Origin: Euprymna scolopes
Lineage: Eukaryota; Mollusca; Cephalopoda; Sepiida; Sepiolidae
Direction of reading: 5' to 3'
Length of the DNA stretch: 24,086 nucleotides
Assembly: GCA_024364805.1 (NCBI GenBank)
Contig: CM044505.1
Coordinates: 17,622,093-17,646,178 of the forward strand
Shown here: in pieces, positions 1-9,263 of the stretch
How positions within the stretch are numbered: position 1 is the first letter of the stretch
Layout: each line of letters begins with the position of its first letter
Translations under genes and position numbers: made by a program
The notes under the pieces: model-generated
The model's database searches: none
What the model saw: the letters and a program-made list of their open reading frames with translations, nothing else
What the model was told of the DNA's origin: nothing

Positions 1-177
1 GTTACTGAACTTTGTCTTGATATCAGTTGATACTATTGAAACCTAAAGAACCTACTGTTGATTTTATGTTTACCCTTTCGCCTTATGTAATAATACACTT
101 TTTAAATGCACCTCATAGGAAACGAACTCACAAACACACAGAAACACAATGTTTAACCGGCGTTGCCCGATTGAAAC

Positions 178-447
178 ATGCCCCCTCCTCGTGAAAAATT
201 AAACTACGGTTGTTGTTGGTGGTGGCCAATCCCGAACGTCCTAATGATAAGAACGGGTTGCGGAATAGACACCTCTAATCTCTTCGTGTTAAGAGCGTTG
301 TATGGAATAGACACGACCAACCTCGCTATGGTAAAATTGGCTTTCGAAATAGACACCTCATTTTATGAGGGGGGGAACTGTCCAAGTATTTGTCTAAAGT
401 TCAACCTTGATATATGTTGTCAGTATACACACCCGCAAAGACTATAA
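178..447 (+). CDS. Unrecognised ORF with three 14-residue repeats
   Basis: An 89-codon open frame from ATG to stop. I do not recognise it. Three related stretches centred on the residues GIDTSNL, GIDTTNL and EIDTSF recur about every 42 bases (near 262, 304 and 346), so the core is a short in-frame tandem repeat. A purine tract and a 13-base C run follow, and no splice sites, promoter or neighbouring gene support expression. It may be a decayed fragment of a larger repeat or a chance frame. I list it only because the repeat period keeps the frame. Confidence 0.15.
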   Translation: MPPPREKLNYGCCWWWPIPNVLMIRTGCGIDTSNLFVLRALYGIDTTNLAMVKLAFEIDTSFYEGGNCPSICLKFNLDICCQYTHPQRL

Positions 448-460
448 CCCCCCCCCCCCC
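448..460. repeat. Poly-C run
   Basis: Thirteen C in a row. A short GGGGGTT at 475-481 can pair with the AACCCCC at its edge. Confidence 0.9.
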
Positions 461-481
461 AGCCAAAAAAAATTGGGGGTT

Positions 482-1010
482 GAGTGCAGCGTCATATGGG
501 GAGAAGTACACTTTTTTATCGTGCGTGCGTAGAACAGTGAATTACAGTGCATAATGTATGTCATTATATCTCGAAAACTACTTGTCTCCACCAAAGTTAA
601 AATAGATTGTCTTATTCAGCAAAGTCTAAAATCTAGAGAAGTCGTAAGGTTAAAGGAAATAGTGTAGTTGGTGGTAAGGTAAAAAAGTATTTTAAAGCGT
701 TCATGTTTGAGCAGTGTGGAAAATGACTCCTGAAAAGGGAACTAAATAAAAAAAAACAACTTTAGAAGAAAACAAAAGCCAATATATAAAAAATAATATA
801 TCTGTAGGCAATGTAATTAAGGGGAAATTTGTATTTTAGTGGAGTAAATTATTTGACAGACAAAGGAAGTAAAATAAAAACTGGCATAAATGTAGTCAAA
901 TGATAAGTAATGAAAATGATAATTTATCTGGACCTAATTCAGGCTTAGAGTGTGAAAATGTGTTTATATAAAAAGAAATAGTTTTTGTGATTTCGAAAGT
1001 GAAACATTAT
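482..1010. other. Unannotated AT-rich stretch
   Basis: No reading frame, repeat or structural RNA that I can support. The sequence is A-rich with scattered short runs. Confidence 0.6.
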
Positions 1011-1013
1011 TTT

Positions 1014-1034
1014 TCTTTCTTTCTTTCTTTTTTT
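1014..1034 (+). repeat. (TTTC)n microsatellite
   Basis: About four TTTC units followed by a T run. Frames read through it are low complexity. Confidence 0.8.
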
Positions 1035-1099
1035 CCTAGTAACCCCAATATAGGCTCGGTGCCAGTTTGATGTAGGAGACTATTACTGTTAGAGAATGG

Positions 1100-1102
<3 letters not shown>

Positions 1103-1148
<46 letters not shown>
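1103..1148 (+). repeat. (GA)n microsatellite with G run
   Basis: About twenty GA units ending in a run of G. The reverse-strand Leu-Ser frame here is a by-product of this tract. Confidence 0.95.
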
Positions 1149-1324
1149 TAAATTATATTGTGGACACGTTGACCGGAAGTCAAGATCAGCTGATCAGATT
1201 GCGTGTGAGTCACGTGATCAGGTTAGTTGAATCGTTGAGATTTGGTTTGGACTTAGAAGGCGACGGACGGCTTCACAGACGTCTCCTCCTCTTCACTGGG
1301 GGGGGGGACGCTGACGTGTACCAC

Positions 1325-1645
1325 GCAAGCCAGAGATTCACTTTCCATCCTCTGCGAGACATCTGGAAAGTGAAATAAAAACTATAAAACCAATTCATCG
1401 TTTGGAGTGAAATGATTCTTCGTTCCCAAAACAGGTATCAGTCTCCCTCCAAGACGAGATGAATTCAGATGGACCAACATCCACGACGCAGAAGGTATGT
1501 CTAAAATACATGTACCACACATACACACACAACGGCATATGAACAAATAGACAGAACTGCATATGAACAAATAGACAGAACAACTAGACGATCACACGAC
1601 GTTAACCCTGATTAGACGATCACACACGATCCCCTTTATGATACA
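1325..1645 (+). repeat. Dispersed repeat, copy 1
   Basis: This matches the reverse complement of 18148-18412 over roughly 260 bases with scattered differences. Shared landmarks in order are CAAGCCAGAGATTCACTTTCC, here 1328-1348, then TCTGCGAGACATCTGGAAAG, an ACAGGTA-CAGTCTCC segment, AAGGTATGTC, a CA-rich tract, and TAGACGATCACAC near the end. Inside it, TTCACTTTCCA and TGGAAAGTGAA form a short hairpin. Near 1537-1585 a 24-base unit (CATATGAACAAATAGACAGA) is doubled. Class unknown: it could be a transposon piece or a duplicated gene segment. Confidence 0.75.
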
Positions 1646-1855
1646 ACAACACAACATTACAACTCTCTTTTATTAAGAGATTCGGCGGACGTTTATGAAA
1701 ATGCCCTTCCCCCCTGTAAATCCCACAATTTACATTTTTGTCTTTTTTCGCATTAATCTCATCGATAACAAACTTAACTTTCAGATAAGAAAAAAGTAAA
1801 ACTGTAAACAAAAAAATTTTATTACTTTTATCGTCAAGGATCAGTTTTCAATTAT

Positions 1856-1966
1856 AACGTTCTACTGACTTGAATACGTACTTTGTGACCATCACCGAGA
1901 AAACTATTGTCGCAATATTTTTCTCGGTAATGGTAACAAAGTACGTGTTCAATTTAGTAGGACGTT
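1856..1966. repeat. Inverted repeat with 48-bp arms
   Basis: The left arm 1856-1903 pairs with 1919-1966 across a 15-base loop, with about six mismatches. AACGTT bounds the outer left edge and the right arm ends in GACGTT. The arms include GTACTTTGTGACCATCACCGAG and its partner. It could be a very small foldback MITE or a transcribed hairpin. I see no promoter and no clear target duplication. Confidence 0.8.
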
Positions 1967-2290
1967 AATGTGTAAATAATGTTAATTCAAATAATGCGTA
2001 ATGGCATGTGTAACTTTTAACTAAATGTTGTAAATGTTGTATTAAATAAAGGATAGTAGATAATAGATCTCGTTAAATGGTTTAAAAAGAAACCAGCATC
2101 GATCAGCAATTTAGGACGGCCAAACCGGATATAATGTAAAGAAAACTGCGAATTTATTTACTTATTTATTTTTGTAACAATGTGTAAATAATGTTAATCG
2201 AAATAATGCGTAATGGTGTGTTTAAGTTTTAACGAAATGTTATGATTAATTTTTTAAACGTCAGTCTGTATAATAAAGGAAAAGCGACGA
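1967..2290 (+). repeat. Direct repeat, period about 212 bp
   Basis: The sequence starting AATGTGTAAATAATGTTAAT at 1967 recurs at 2179 and stays similar for about 100 bases (ATAATGCGTAATGG, then TTTTAACNAAATGTT, then AATAAAGGA-like ends). The stretch between the copies is unrelated. Confidence 0.75.
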
Positions 2291-2470
2291 TAGTAAGGTA
2301 TTAATGGTTTTATAAGAGATCAGTTCATTTTAACATGATTCTTGAGTTGAGCATATTGAGAAGTGATAGACGAATTACCATTAGCGTATAAGCGATGCTC
2401 TTTGTGTAAAACAAATCGAGCTTAGGTATTTCGGACAATGTCAAAACATCGTTAATTCACGACTCTCAGA

Positions 2471-2700
2471 GCAGCCGCCAATTAGCATAACGATTAGAAG
2501 CCTTGACTGTCGTACAGGCGGTCGGGTTTCAATCCTTTTCTTAGAGGTTACTGCTTATCCAGACCAAGGGGCCACTAAAGAATAAGGGTTTTTATATGTT
2601 AGATAAATAATGAGACATGGTCAATAATGGTGAAACTTAGCTATTAGACTTGAAAATGACCATGCTATAGTCAGCTGGGAAGTAGTCACATAGTATTGTA
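2471..2700 (+). mobile_element. tRNA-derived SINE, copy 1
   Basis: A box-like TTAGCATAACGATTAG (2482-2497) and B box-like GGGTTTCAATCC (2524-2535) are spaced as in a tRNA. Between them CCTTGACTGTCGTACAGG resembles an anticodon arm with GTC in the loop. A non-tRNA body follows (CTTATCCAGACCAAGGGGCC, GAATAAGGG, TTAGATAAAT). This is the layout of a tRNA-derived SINE, made by RNA polymerase III and moved by a LINE. The acceptor stem is not intact, so it is not a tRNA gene. The 3' edge is approximate. Confidence 0.6.
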
Positions 2701-2711
2701 TCCCTTATTCT

Positions 2712-2758
2712 CCTCCTTCTTATCATCATCATCATCATCAGCAGCAGCAACAGCATTT
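2712..2758 (+). repeat. (TCA)n/(CAG)n microsatellite
   Basis: About six ATC units followed by CAG and CAA units, separating two SINE body copies. Confidence 0.85.
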
Positions 2759-2796
2759 GTTGAAAAAGTATTACTAAGAGATGCGCACTCTCAACG

Positions 2797-2905
2797 GATG
2801 ACTAAATGACCACTTATCAAGGCCCAAAATCACCCTTGAGAATAAGAGTTAATGCGCTAGATAGAGTGACAGTTGATGATTGAAAATCTTTACATACTGA
2901 AAACA
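2797..2905 (+). mobile_element. SINE body, partial copy 2
   Basis: Resembles the body of the element at 2471-2700 in the same order: CTTATCAAGGCCC, GAGAATAAGAGTTAATGC, CTAGATAGAGTGACAG, TGATTGAAAAT. The tRNA-like head is absent. The match is diverged, so the boundaries are rough. Confidence 0.4.
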
Positions 2906-2909
2906 ACAG

Positions 2910-3600
2910 CAATTATCCTCTCTGTGTGTGAAACATCGTATATAGAATATAAACGCTAATGGACAAAATAGGGGGAAGTGAAAGCTACCAAAAGCAAAGC
3001 AAAGGTCCACCTTCTACTCTTCAGCTTTCTGCATCAGTGAGACTGGAATTATGATCATTCTCTACTTATAAGAAGAATTCAACTTTTATGATTAAGGCAC
3101 ATATTTTGTAGAAAGAAAAATACACCGAAATCCCTGGAAACGGAGAGAAACAAACAATGCAAGAAAATAAACAAAAAAAAAATACTGTTTGAATAATTAT
3201 TATTTCATTATCTTATAGTCTCACACCGCCAGGGTTTCGTCATCTGTTTTTATCAGAGGTTCATATGACATGCACTTGCTCGCCTCATGTTGTGCTCTTG
3301 GATCACGGAAGATTGTGGATTGTCGAACGATGATCTGGGACGTGTTGGTCTTCGGACACAAACAAGTCAACAAAAAGAAAAGAATTTTTAACAATGGATC
3401 AGTTTATGTATGAAACATATAATATATTGATTTGTTGGATTTTTTTTCTACGTTTTTACTACACACAGAGATAACTATGTATGATGAATAATAAATAAAT
3501 TTCCCCGTAAATTCATACGATATATTTTGGTCTTGTAAGACTGTGAACGTTAAGATATGTCGTATAAATTTATCTATTAAATAACACCATTTTTAGGTAA
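2910..3600. other. Unannotated stretch
   Basis: I see no supported gene, RNA or repeat here beyond short A runs. Confidence 0.5.
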
Positions 3601-3671
3601 GTGTATTTACCCGAGAATGATGTTATTTATATAAGCAATCGAGAAATATAAAAAGGACAAAAAACGCGATA

Positions 3672-3674
<3 letters not shown>

Positions 3675-3702
<28 letters not shown>
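3675..3702 (+). repeat. Poly-A run
   Basis: An A tract of about 28 bases ending at AAGCTTAACC. It could be the tail of an old retroposed element, but I cannot identify a body. Confidence 0.8.
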
Positions 3703-3705
<3 letters not shown>

Positions 3706-3970
3706 TAACCTTTCTCCCATAAAATAATTGTCCACTCTTCCTTTTCTAAAAACAAAAATCGCATCTGATTGACTAAGACGGTTCACATGACCAATCAACA
3801 GACACCAAATTTGGGCAGGCTGAATGAAAAATAAATGAAACTTTCGAATGGGTTCTCGTCCAGTAAACGAGTAAAGAAACTTCTTAGTTGAATGTGACAT
3901 TTTGGATATGAACATTCCGAAGGTTGTCTATTTTCTTGGGCGTTAAAGACTTATTTTATTAAATTTTATT

Positions 3971-3995
3971 ATTTTTGCGACTTCTTCGCAAAAAT
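3971..3995. repeat. Short perfect hairpin
   Basis: ATTTTTGCGA and TCGCAAAAAT form a perfect 10-bp stem around a 5-base loop. Confidence 0.8.
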
Positions 3996-4056
3996 ACAAG
4001 TAGGTTTGCAAAGACTTTTCAAAAATTGAAAGCAAATATTACATTTTATCTCTGTC

Positions 4057-4058
<2 letters not shown>

Positions 4059-4118
<60 letters not shown>
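4059..4118 (+). repeat. (GT)30 microsatellite
   Basis: Thirty uninterrupted GT units. The Val-Cys repeat frame over it is not a gene. Confidence 0.98.
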
Positions 4119-4121
<3 letters not shown>

Positions 4122-4227
4122 GTAAGCCTATGTTCAGCATTCTCCCAACTTTGTTCCATCACCCAAGCACTTAAATATTTAACAAAAGTTTTATTTGTAC
4201 ATTAATTATGACAGGGAATTATATATA

Positions 4228-4352
4228 CATTAGAACCCGAGGATACAGTGATCCTAGGATACGCTTTTTTAGGTTACGATGTGGAATACGATGTGGAATA
4301 CGATGTTTTCCGGACTCTGGTTACGGTATTTGCCCCGCCTATATATATATAT
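4228..4352 (+). mobile_element. pogo-like MITE fragment
   Basis: Starts just after a TA (4226-4227) with CATTAGAACCCGAGGATAC and continues GATCCTAGGATACG, TTAGGTTACGATGTGGAATACG and CGGTATTTGCCCCGCC. These match the element at 6751-6955 in order. The GTGGAATACGAT word is duplicated here. A short (TA)n ends it. A terminal repeat near CAGTAGAACCCC beside TA is typical of pogo/Tigger-type members of the Tc1-mariner superfamily. No right end is visible, so this copy is partial. Confidence 0.6.
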
Positions 4353-4373
4353 ATTTGAACACCATGATACATG
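4353..4373 (+). mobile_element. Second pogo-like left end next to an ORF
   Basis: TTTGAACACCATGATACATG matches the left terminus at 6751 (TTTGAACACCAGGATACGG) at about 18 of 21 positions, and follows a (TA)n tract in the same way. It lies immediately in front of the frame at 4371-4910. It may be a truncated end or the left end of an element carrying that frame. Confidence 0.4.
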
Positions 4374-4910
4374 GTATTTGGAAGACAACTACGCTGTGGG
4401 AAAGTGGTCAACGATACAAATGAACGGGATGAATCAACTGAAAAGAGAAGAAAGGTGGCAACTCCTGCCACAAGGTCATTCAGTGATGTGTATCTCATTG
4501 GGCAACCCAGCTCCAGCATCAGGGGCTCTCAACTTCCTACTAATCGCCAGGTGTTCCAGTATTTCCTGCATTTAAGGAATGATAATCCCAACAGTGACAA
4601 TAGGTCTTTAGCCTATGATACAGTGGATGTCGTTTTGCCATTCTGGAATATGGCAAGGATTAAAACACTAACTAGACCAAATGCAGTCAACCGTTTCATG
4701 ATCCTCCATGAAAAGTACAGGAAAATTGTTAAAAACAAGGGAAGAAATAACAAACCAGAGGAAGAGAAACGAGCTAACTTTCTGAAGGACTTAGACAAGT
4801 TATTTTATATTGGAGCAAAGGATGTTGTGGAGGAGATAAGAAGCAACAGGCTGCTCACAAAAGAGACCGAGGAAGAGGACGTCAATTTCTACTTGGACCA
4901 ACAGATATAA
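4371..4910 (+). CDS. Uncharacterised invertebrate family protein
   Basis: A 179-residue open frame of normal, non-repetitive composition. Residues 1-40 are basic and polar. Residues 40-55 read SDVYLIGQP...IRGSQLPT, then NRQVFQYFLHLR, SLAYDTVDVVLPFWNMARI and PNAVNRFMILHEKYRKIVKN, ending in an acidic helix (EEIRSNRLL, EEEDVNFYLDQQ). I recall this pattern from memory as an uncharacterised family, often multi-copy, in invertebrate genomes. I know no demonstrated function, and no catalytic motif, signal peptide or membrane segment is visible. Family members usually continue past the DQQ with a basic tail, whereas this frame stops there, so the C-terminus is probably lost or in another exon. The start at 4371 is simply the first ATG; the conserved part begins about 40 residues later. 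A pogo-like terminus abuts the 5' side. Confidence 0.5.
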   Translation: MVFGRQLRCGKVVNDTNERDESTEKRRKVATPATRSFSDVYLIGQPSSSIRGSQLPTNRQVFQYFLHLRNDNPNSDNRSLAYDTVDVVLPFWNMARIKTLTRPNAVNRFMILHEKYRKIVKNKGRNNKPEEEKRANFLKDLDKLFYIGAKDVVEEIRSNRLLTKETEEEDVNFYLDQQI

Positions 4911-4914
4911 GGAA

Positions 4915-5500
4915 ATATATCCTAGAGTTCACTTGCCTATTCAATATCACAGATTTTAAAAAGCTTTTCGCACCTATTTGATTAATGGCCATGTGGTGTC
5001 GATTAGAGACTTCATTAATATCAGATTTAACATGCTTGGAAATTGCTGGTTTTGTCTGATCACGACATCCTTTGAAATATTTCATGTGTCCTTATACTTT
5101 GTTTGGTTTTAGCAAAAGTGAAAATATACATGAAAATCTCACAAGTTTATCAAAACTTTGGAAGAGCAAACATTGAGAAGTTTGTTAACGTAAAAAAAAT
5201 CGACTTGCATTTACATTTAAAATACCCAAAACATATGAGATTCTACTTTTTAGGCGATTATGTGTGAACACACTGAAACGTTATTTTAGAATTTAGAATT
5301 GGGGTTCAGTTGTGCATATAGATATAACGTGAACTGATCCCATTTCGGCACATTATAACTTTTTAAGAAGTTAGGTAATTTTTACCACGAATTCTAAGGT
5401 CGATCAGCAGAAACATATAATTGTTATATTTTTCACATTGCCATTCATACTTGGGATTAGTAGTAGGAAAGGAGCGTGATTTTTATGACTTTTTAACAAT
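4915..5500. other. Unannotated AT-rich stretch
   Basis: No frame or repeat that I can support. Confidence 0.5.
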
Positions 5501-5502
5501 AC

Positions 5503-5929
5503 TCTATATTTATACGATAGCGTGTGTGTTATTTATTCTGTGTGTCACGATTACTTCCGAATGACTGCTGTTTAATTGTTATGGATTACCATTTCTTATA
5601 ATAAATAATTTTACCAAGAATTCTTCACAAGTTTTGGTTTCAATTTAAATCATAGCTGATGGTACTTAAGTCATCTATTTTTTTTATAAATTATTTTACC
5701 AAGAATTCTTCATAAGTTTTGGTTTCGATTTCGATTATAGCTGATGGAACTCCAGGTGATGCACCAAAGTCATATGGATATATCTTTTTTATTTTTCAAA
5801 TCGCAACTTTATAATACATAAAAATCGATCGAACATTAACTCTATAATAATATATACGAAATCTGCAAAAATTAAAATATCATATTTAAGCGTACTTTAC
5901 GACCTGGCTACGCCGGGCGTCCCTGATAG
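5503..5929 (+). mobile_element. Non-autonomous Helitron-like element
   Basis: The 3' part reads CGAAATCTGCAAAAATTAAA, then CATATTTAAGCGTACTTTACG, here 5880-5900, then ACCTGGCTACGCCGGG and ends near CCTGATAG. It matches the ends at 11630-11703 and, reversed, at 22262 and 22750. A hairpin (CCTGGC/GCCGGG) just before a CTAG-like end is the Helitron 3' signature; here the terminal C is changed. The proposed 5' end at TCTATATTTATACGATAG is less certain. A region containing TTTTACCAAGAATTCTTC and GTTTTGGTTTC is duplicated (5600-5662 and 5687-5747). No protein is encoded. Confidence 0.55.
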
Positions 5930-6041
5930 CTTAGATAAATACTTTTACAGAGTTACAATAATATCAGAGGATCTTCATTTACGCCGTGAATACCAACATC
6001 ATATGAATGAGTTCCCTGTTGAAATTCCACAGGTATCGCTA

Positions 6042-6042
<1 letters not shown>

Positions 6043-6091
<49 letters not shown>
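6043..6091 (+). repeat. (ATT)n microsatellite
   Basis: About sixteen TTA units. Confidence 0.95.
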
Positions 6092-6092
<1 letters not shown>

Positions 6093-6584
6093 TGCATCTC
6101 GTTTTTTCTTTTTTGTTTTTTTTTTTTACAGCAAAGCAAATCAATTTAATAACTCACCAAATTTATCTAATTAAAATAAAATTTAAACATAAAGGAAAAG
6201 CACATAATAGTTAACGAAGCCCAACGCCCTCTCCACGTTAAAAATGGTTTTCCAAATAGTAACATTATTATTTAGAAAATCGTTCGTAACAATGTTAATA
6301 TTTTGTTCTTACATCGTTTTCTCATTTTACCTACCAATCGTCGACTATTTTCAACTGTTTATGAAAACTTTCAAGTAACATGTTGTACACTAACGACGAA
6401 CTGATACAATTTGGCTTTGTTTAAAATCAGAACAAATCTTTTGTTGTCTTACAATTTGCAATGCATTACAAGGAAAACATTTGAGCAAAATATACCCGGA
6501 AATTACCCGGGAGTCAATGTAATAATTTTAAAATTTACAAAAAAGACAACAAATCTCTAATTAAATATTTATAAATATTAAAAG
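6092..6584. other. Unannotated AT-rich stretch
   Basis: No coding or structural feature seen; one T run near 6117. Confidence 0.5.
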
Positions 6585-6587
6585 AAT

Positions 6588-6682
6588 CGTAGTCGGAATC
6601 GGTAATCGAATCGGAATCGGAAATTTAGAACAGAATCGGTAATTGGATCAAAATCGGGAAAAATTTTGGAATCGTCCCATCA

Positions 6683-6686
<4 letters not shown>
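6588..6686 (-). mobile_element. hAT-like terminal region
   Basis: Read on the minus strand, it begins TAGTGATGGGACGATTCC, followed by repeated GATTCCGATT-type words down to 6588. hAT termini commonly begin CAGNGNTGGG, and subterminal short repeats are usual. The opposite end is not visible, so this is a fragment or an element with a diverged partner end. It abuts the (TA)n tract. Confidence 0.4.

Positions 6687-6750
<64 letters not shown>
6686..6750 (+). repeat. (TA)n microsatellite
   Basis: About 32 TA units. It gives the target-site TA for the MITE that follows. Confidence 0.97.
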
Positions 6751-6754
<4 letters not shown>

Positions 6755-6955
6755 AACACCAGGATACGGTGGCCCTAGGATACGATTTTTTTTTTAGGTT
6801 ACGATGTGGAATACGACGTTTTTCCGACCTCTTGTTACTGTATTTACCCCGCCTTACGGTTTTATTCATAATGTTATTTAATTATATACATGTGTATGAT
6901 ATACTGTACTGTATTTTGTTACTAATTTTGAATGCCGTATCCCGGGGTTCTACTG
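6751..6955 (+). mobile_element. pogo/Tc1-mariner-like MITE
   Basis: The left terminus TTTGAACACCAGGATACGG pairs with the right terminus, which on the minus strand reads CAGTAGAACCCCGGGATACGG. The shared core is GAACNCCNGGATACGG. TA lies on both sides (6749-6750 and 6956-6957), the expected target duplication. The left interior matches 4228-4338. It is about 205 bp with no coding capacity, so it would have depended on a transposase from elsewhere. Confidence 0.65.
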
Positions 6956-7214
6956 TATAATCTTTGTTTTCATACGAAATATAATAATAAACTCCGTTCC
7001 ACATTATATAACAATTGATATAATACTCCTTTAACCTGCTTTAAAACTTGTGCTTTTATTTTTAAACGATGAATAATGAAAACTAATTTAAATGTTTCTC
7101 CTACTGGTTTTCCATATTATTAGTTTTTATTTTATTTTATTCATTTTTTTTTTTTTTCAATGGCGTAATATTTCAGAGGGAAACAATGTCCGCGGCGATA
7201 TCAAATAAAATAAA

Positions 7215-7330
7215 AATAAAACTTCGCACACACAAACATGCGCACACACGCACAAACGGTGCGCACACCCGCACACATACACACACACAAACAGACACAC
7301 ACACAAGCATACACGCACGCACGCACACCT
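7215..7330 (+). repeat. Degenerate (CA)n tract
   Basis: CA units interrupted by CG, AAA and TG. The His-Thr frames on both strands are by-products. Confidence 0.9.
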
Positions 7331-7380
7331 GTTTCTGTCAACTTTATAAAACAAAGCGGAAAACAAATGTCGCTCTTTAA

Positions 7381-8040
7381 CGCCTTAAGACAAGAAAAGT
7401 GTAAAAAAAAATGATAAATTTACGGAATGACGTCATTTAAAGAAACAACACAAACAATGAATTGAAACAAAATCTCATTTCGTTTGTCAGCTGCGTGTGT
7501 TTTATTTATCTAAAATTGGTTACAGACTTTTTTTTTTCGTCCTTTTTGTTTATTCATTAAAGGAAGAATCTGAATAAGCTGAACTATGATAAATGACAAT
7601 TCAGAAGAAAAAATTCTGTAATTCTTTGGGTAATTTTCGAGTTTTTACTCTTACAACTAGATCACCTGAAATTGTGATTCTATTTTTTCCAGGCGACTAC
7701 ATCGCAACGGCCATAAAATATATTTTAATAATGATAATTAAAAACGAAAAATGTATTACTTTGTCTTTTTAGAATGGGGTTTTCTGTCCTCTATGTATTG
7801 AATGTGGAAAGGTCTCATACCTTCGTGCCACCAAGCTTTAGTGATCACTCCTTCTAGTAAAGAAAAATGGTTACAGTTATCTTGTCCGAAAGTCGGTTCT
7901 CACTAATGCTCTCTGGTCATAAAAGTATACAGAAAAATGAAAGATTTGCTTTTTTTTTATAAGTATTTATTTTACGTTTATTTCTTGCCATTTCTTTTCT
8001 AAATATATAAAGAAGTTTTGCTTTCGTGACCAAATGAACT
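7381..8040. other. Unannotated stretch
   Basis: No supported gene or repeat; several T and A runs. Confidence 0.5.
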
Positions 8041-8046
8041 CATTGA

Positions 8047-8101
<55 letters not shown>
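8047..8101 (+). repeat. (TC)n microsatellite
   Basis: About 27 TC units with one interruption. Confidence 0.97.
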
Positions 8102-8104
<3 letters not shown>

Positions 8105-8109
8105 GTAAT

Positions 8110-9175
8110 TAGTGTGGGCCTGTATTTAATAAGTGGACGCCCTAATAGCAAACAATTTATCAACGCGAAGGGGGCCGCCAAAGTGAAGTCATTTAATACT
8201 TTAAAAACATCTCATAAACATGCGTCTATCGGCAAGTTAATGGTTTAGTTTGATTGTTTGATTCTACGGATTATCAACCCCTTTTGGAGTCATTCAATTT
8301 CGAATTGTATCATTTTGGTAAAAGTATGAACATGCCCTTGTACGCTCACTGCATCGATCGTTCCAGTGCCAAAGTTGTTTCTGATCCAGTCAGATTTGCA
8401 GCAAAGGAATTCACCCTCCCAAACAAAACACAAGCCAATTTAGAAATAAATAATAATGCATCTTTTAATTTACAAGTGGTACTCGCCTTCTCATGGTTAA
8501 ATGGCAGACTTGCAGTCCTTGCCTGAAATAAACCGAAACACAAGTTCCATTACACAATCTTTTTGCTGTGAGCCCCATAGAACCTAATCTGCCCAGAGAT
8601 ACACACTGATTAAACGGTCCTCTAACTCTCCGAAAAAAACAAATGCCTAAGGAGCGTTCAATTCCAACTCCCGCTCTTATTCTTTCTATTCTTCCTCCTC
8701 CGGGGTGGGGGGGCTATAATTGTCTCCTCTTCCCATCTTCTTGAATCTTTTCACTCCTGAGTGATTCTTGGCTTTGTTAGTGTGATCACCATTCGACTAC
8801 TCAGAGGTTGATTAGCCGAGACATCCTCCAAAGATAACATCCAGACTGTCACAATTCATGGTAGCTTATCAGCAGAACATCTTTGTATATCGATTTTCTC
8901 ACAAACGCTGGCACCATGACTTCCCATCCAATGAGGAACTTAATTTTTCAAACAAAGAAAATATCTCCTGGATGGTCAAACTTCGACTAAAGATTACAGT
9001 TCTCTGTAGTCCCTCTCGTCTTTGGCCAAGGATCTATCACCTACAAATGTGCGATTTATATACACCAGTACAACGCATGTTTACAAAAGTCATCATGTTT
9101 TAAGTTTTTAATGTTTTCAAATTTTTTGATAGATTAATTTGTTTTGTAGGCATATATTTTGTAAATAAATAGTCT
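8110..9175. other. No recognised gene; two unassigned short ORFs
   Basis: Open frames at 8254-8526 (90 aa) and 8858-9103 (81 aa) on the plus strand have ordinary composition. I recognise neither, and I see no motif, splice signals or matching frame around them. Base composition here is less skewed than in the flanks, so an old degraded coding or repeat sequence is possible. Confidence 0.3.
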
Positions 9176-9180
9176 GCATC

Positions 9181-9243
9181 GGTACATTCTATTCAATACT
9201 GCATGGTACATTCTATTCAATACTGCATGGTACATTCTATTTA
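9181..9243 (+). repeat. 24-bp tandem repeat, 2.6 copies
   Basis: The unit GGTACATTCTATTCAATACT plus GCAT is repeated at 9181, 9205 and 9229, the last copy partial. Confidence 0.95.
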
Positions 9244-9263
9244 ATCTATAGAAGTGATCATGA

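Noticed and set aside
360-430. Purine tract followed by TGT, considered as the edge of an LTR element
   Set aside because: The only possible partner, near the window start, matches over a few short words and no element body is visible.
2471-2545. Functional tRNA gene
   Set aside because: The acceptor stem does not pair and a SINE-like body follows.
3971-3995. Rho-independent terminator
   Set aside because: The hairpin is real but the window is eukaryotic, and there is no upstream gene.
3975-4205. Val-Cys-rich ORF
   Set aside because: It is the translation of the (GT)30 microsatellite. The same applies to the Ile-Tyr, His-Thr and Leu-Ser frames over other simple tracts.
8254-9103. Two short frames of ordinary composition as host exons
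   Set aside because: I could not recognise them or support splice sites, so I did not call genes.
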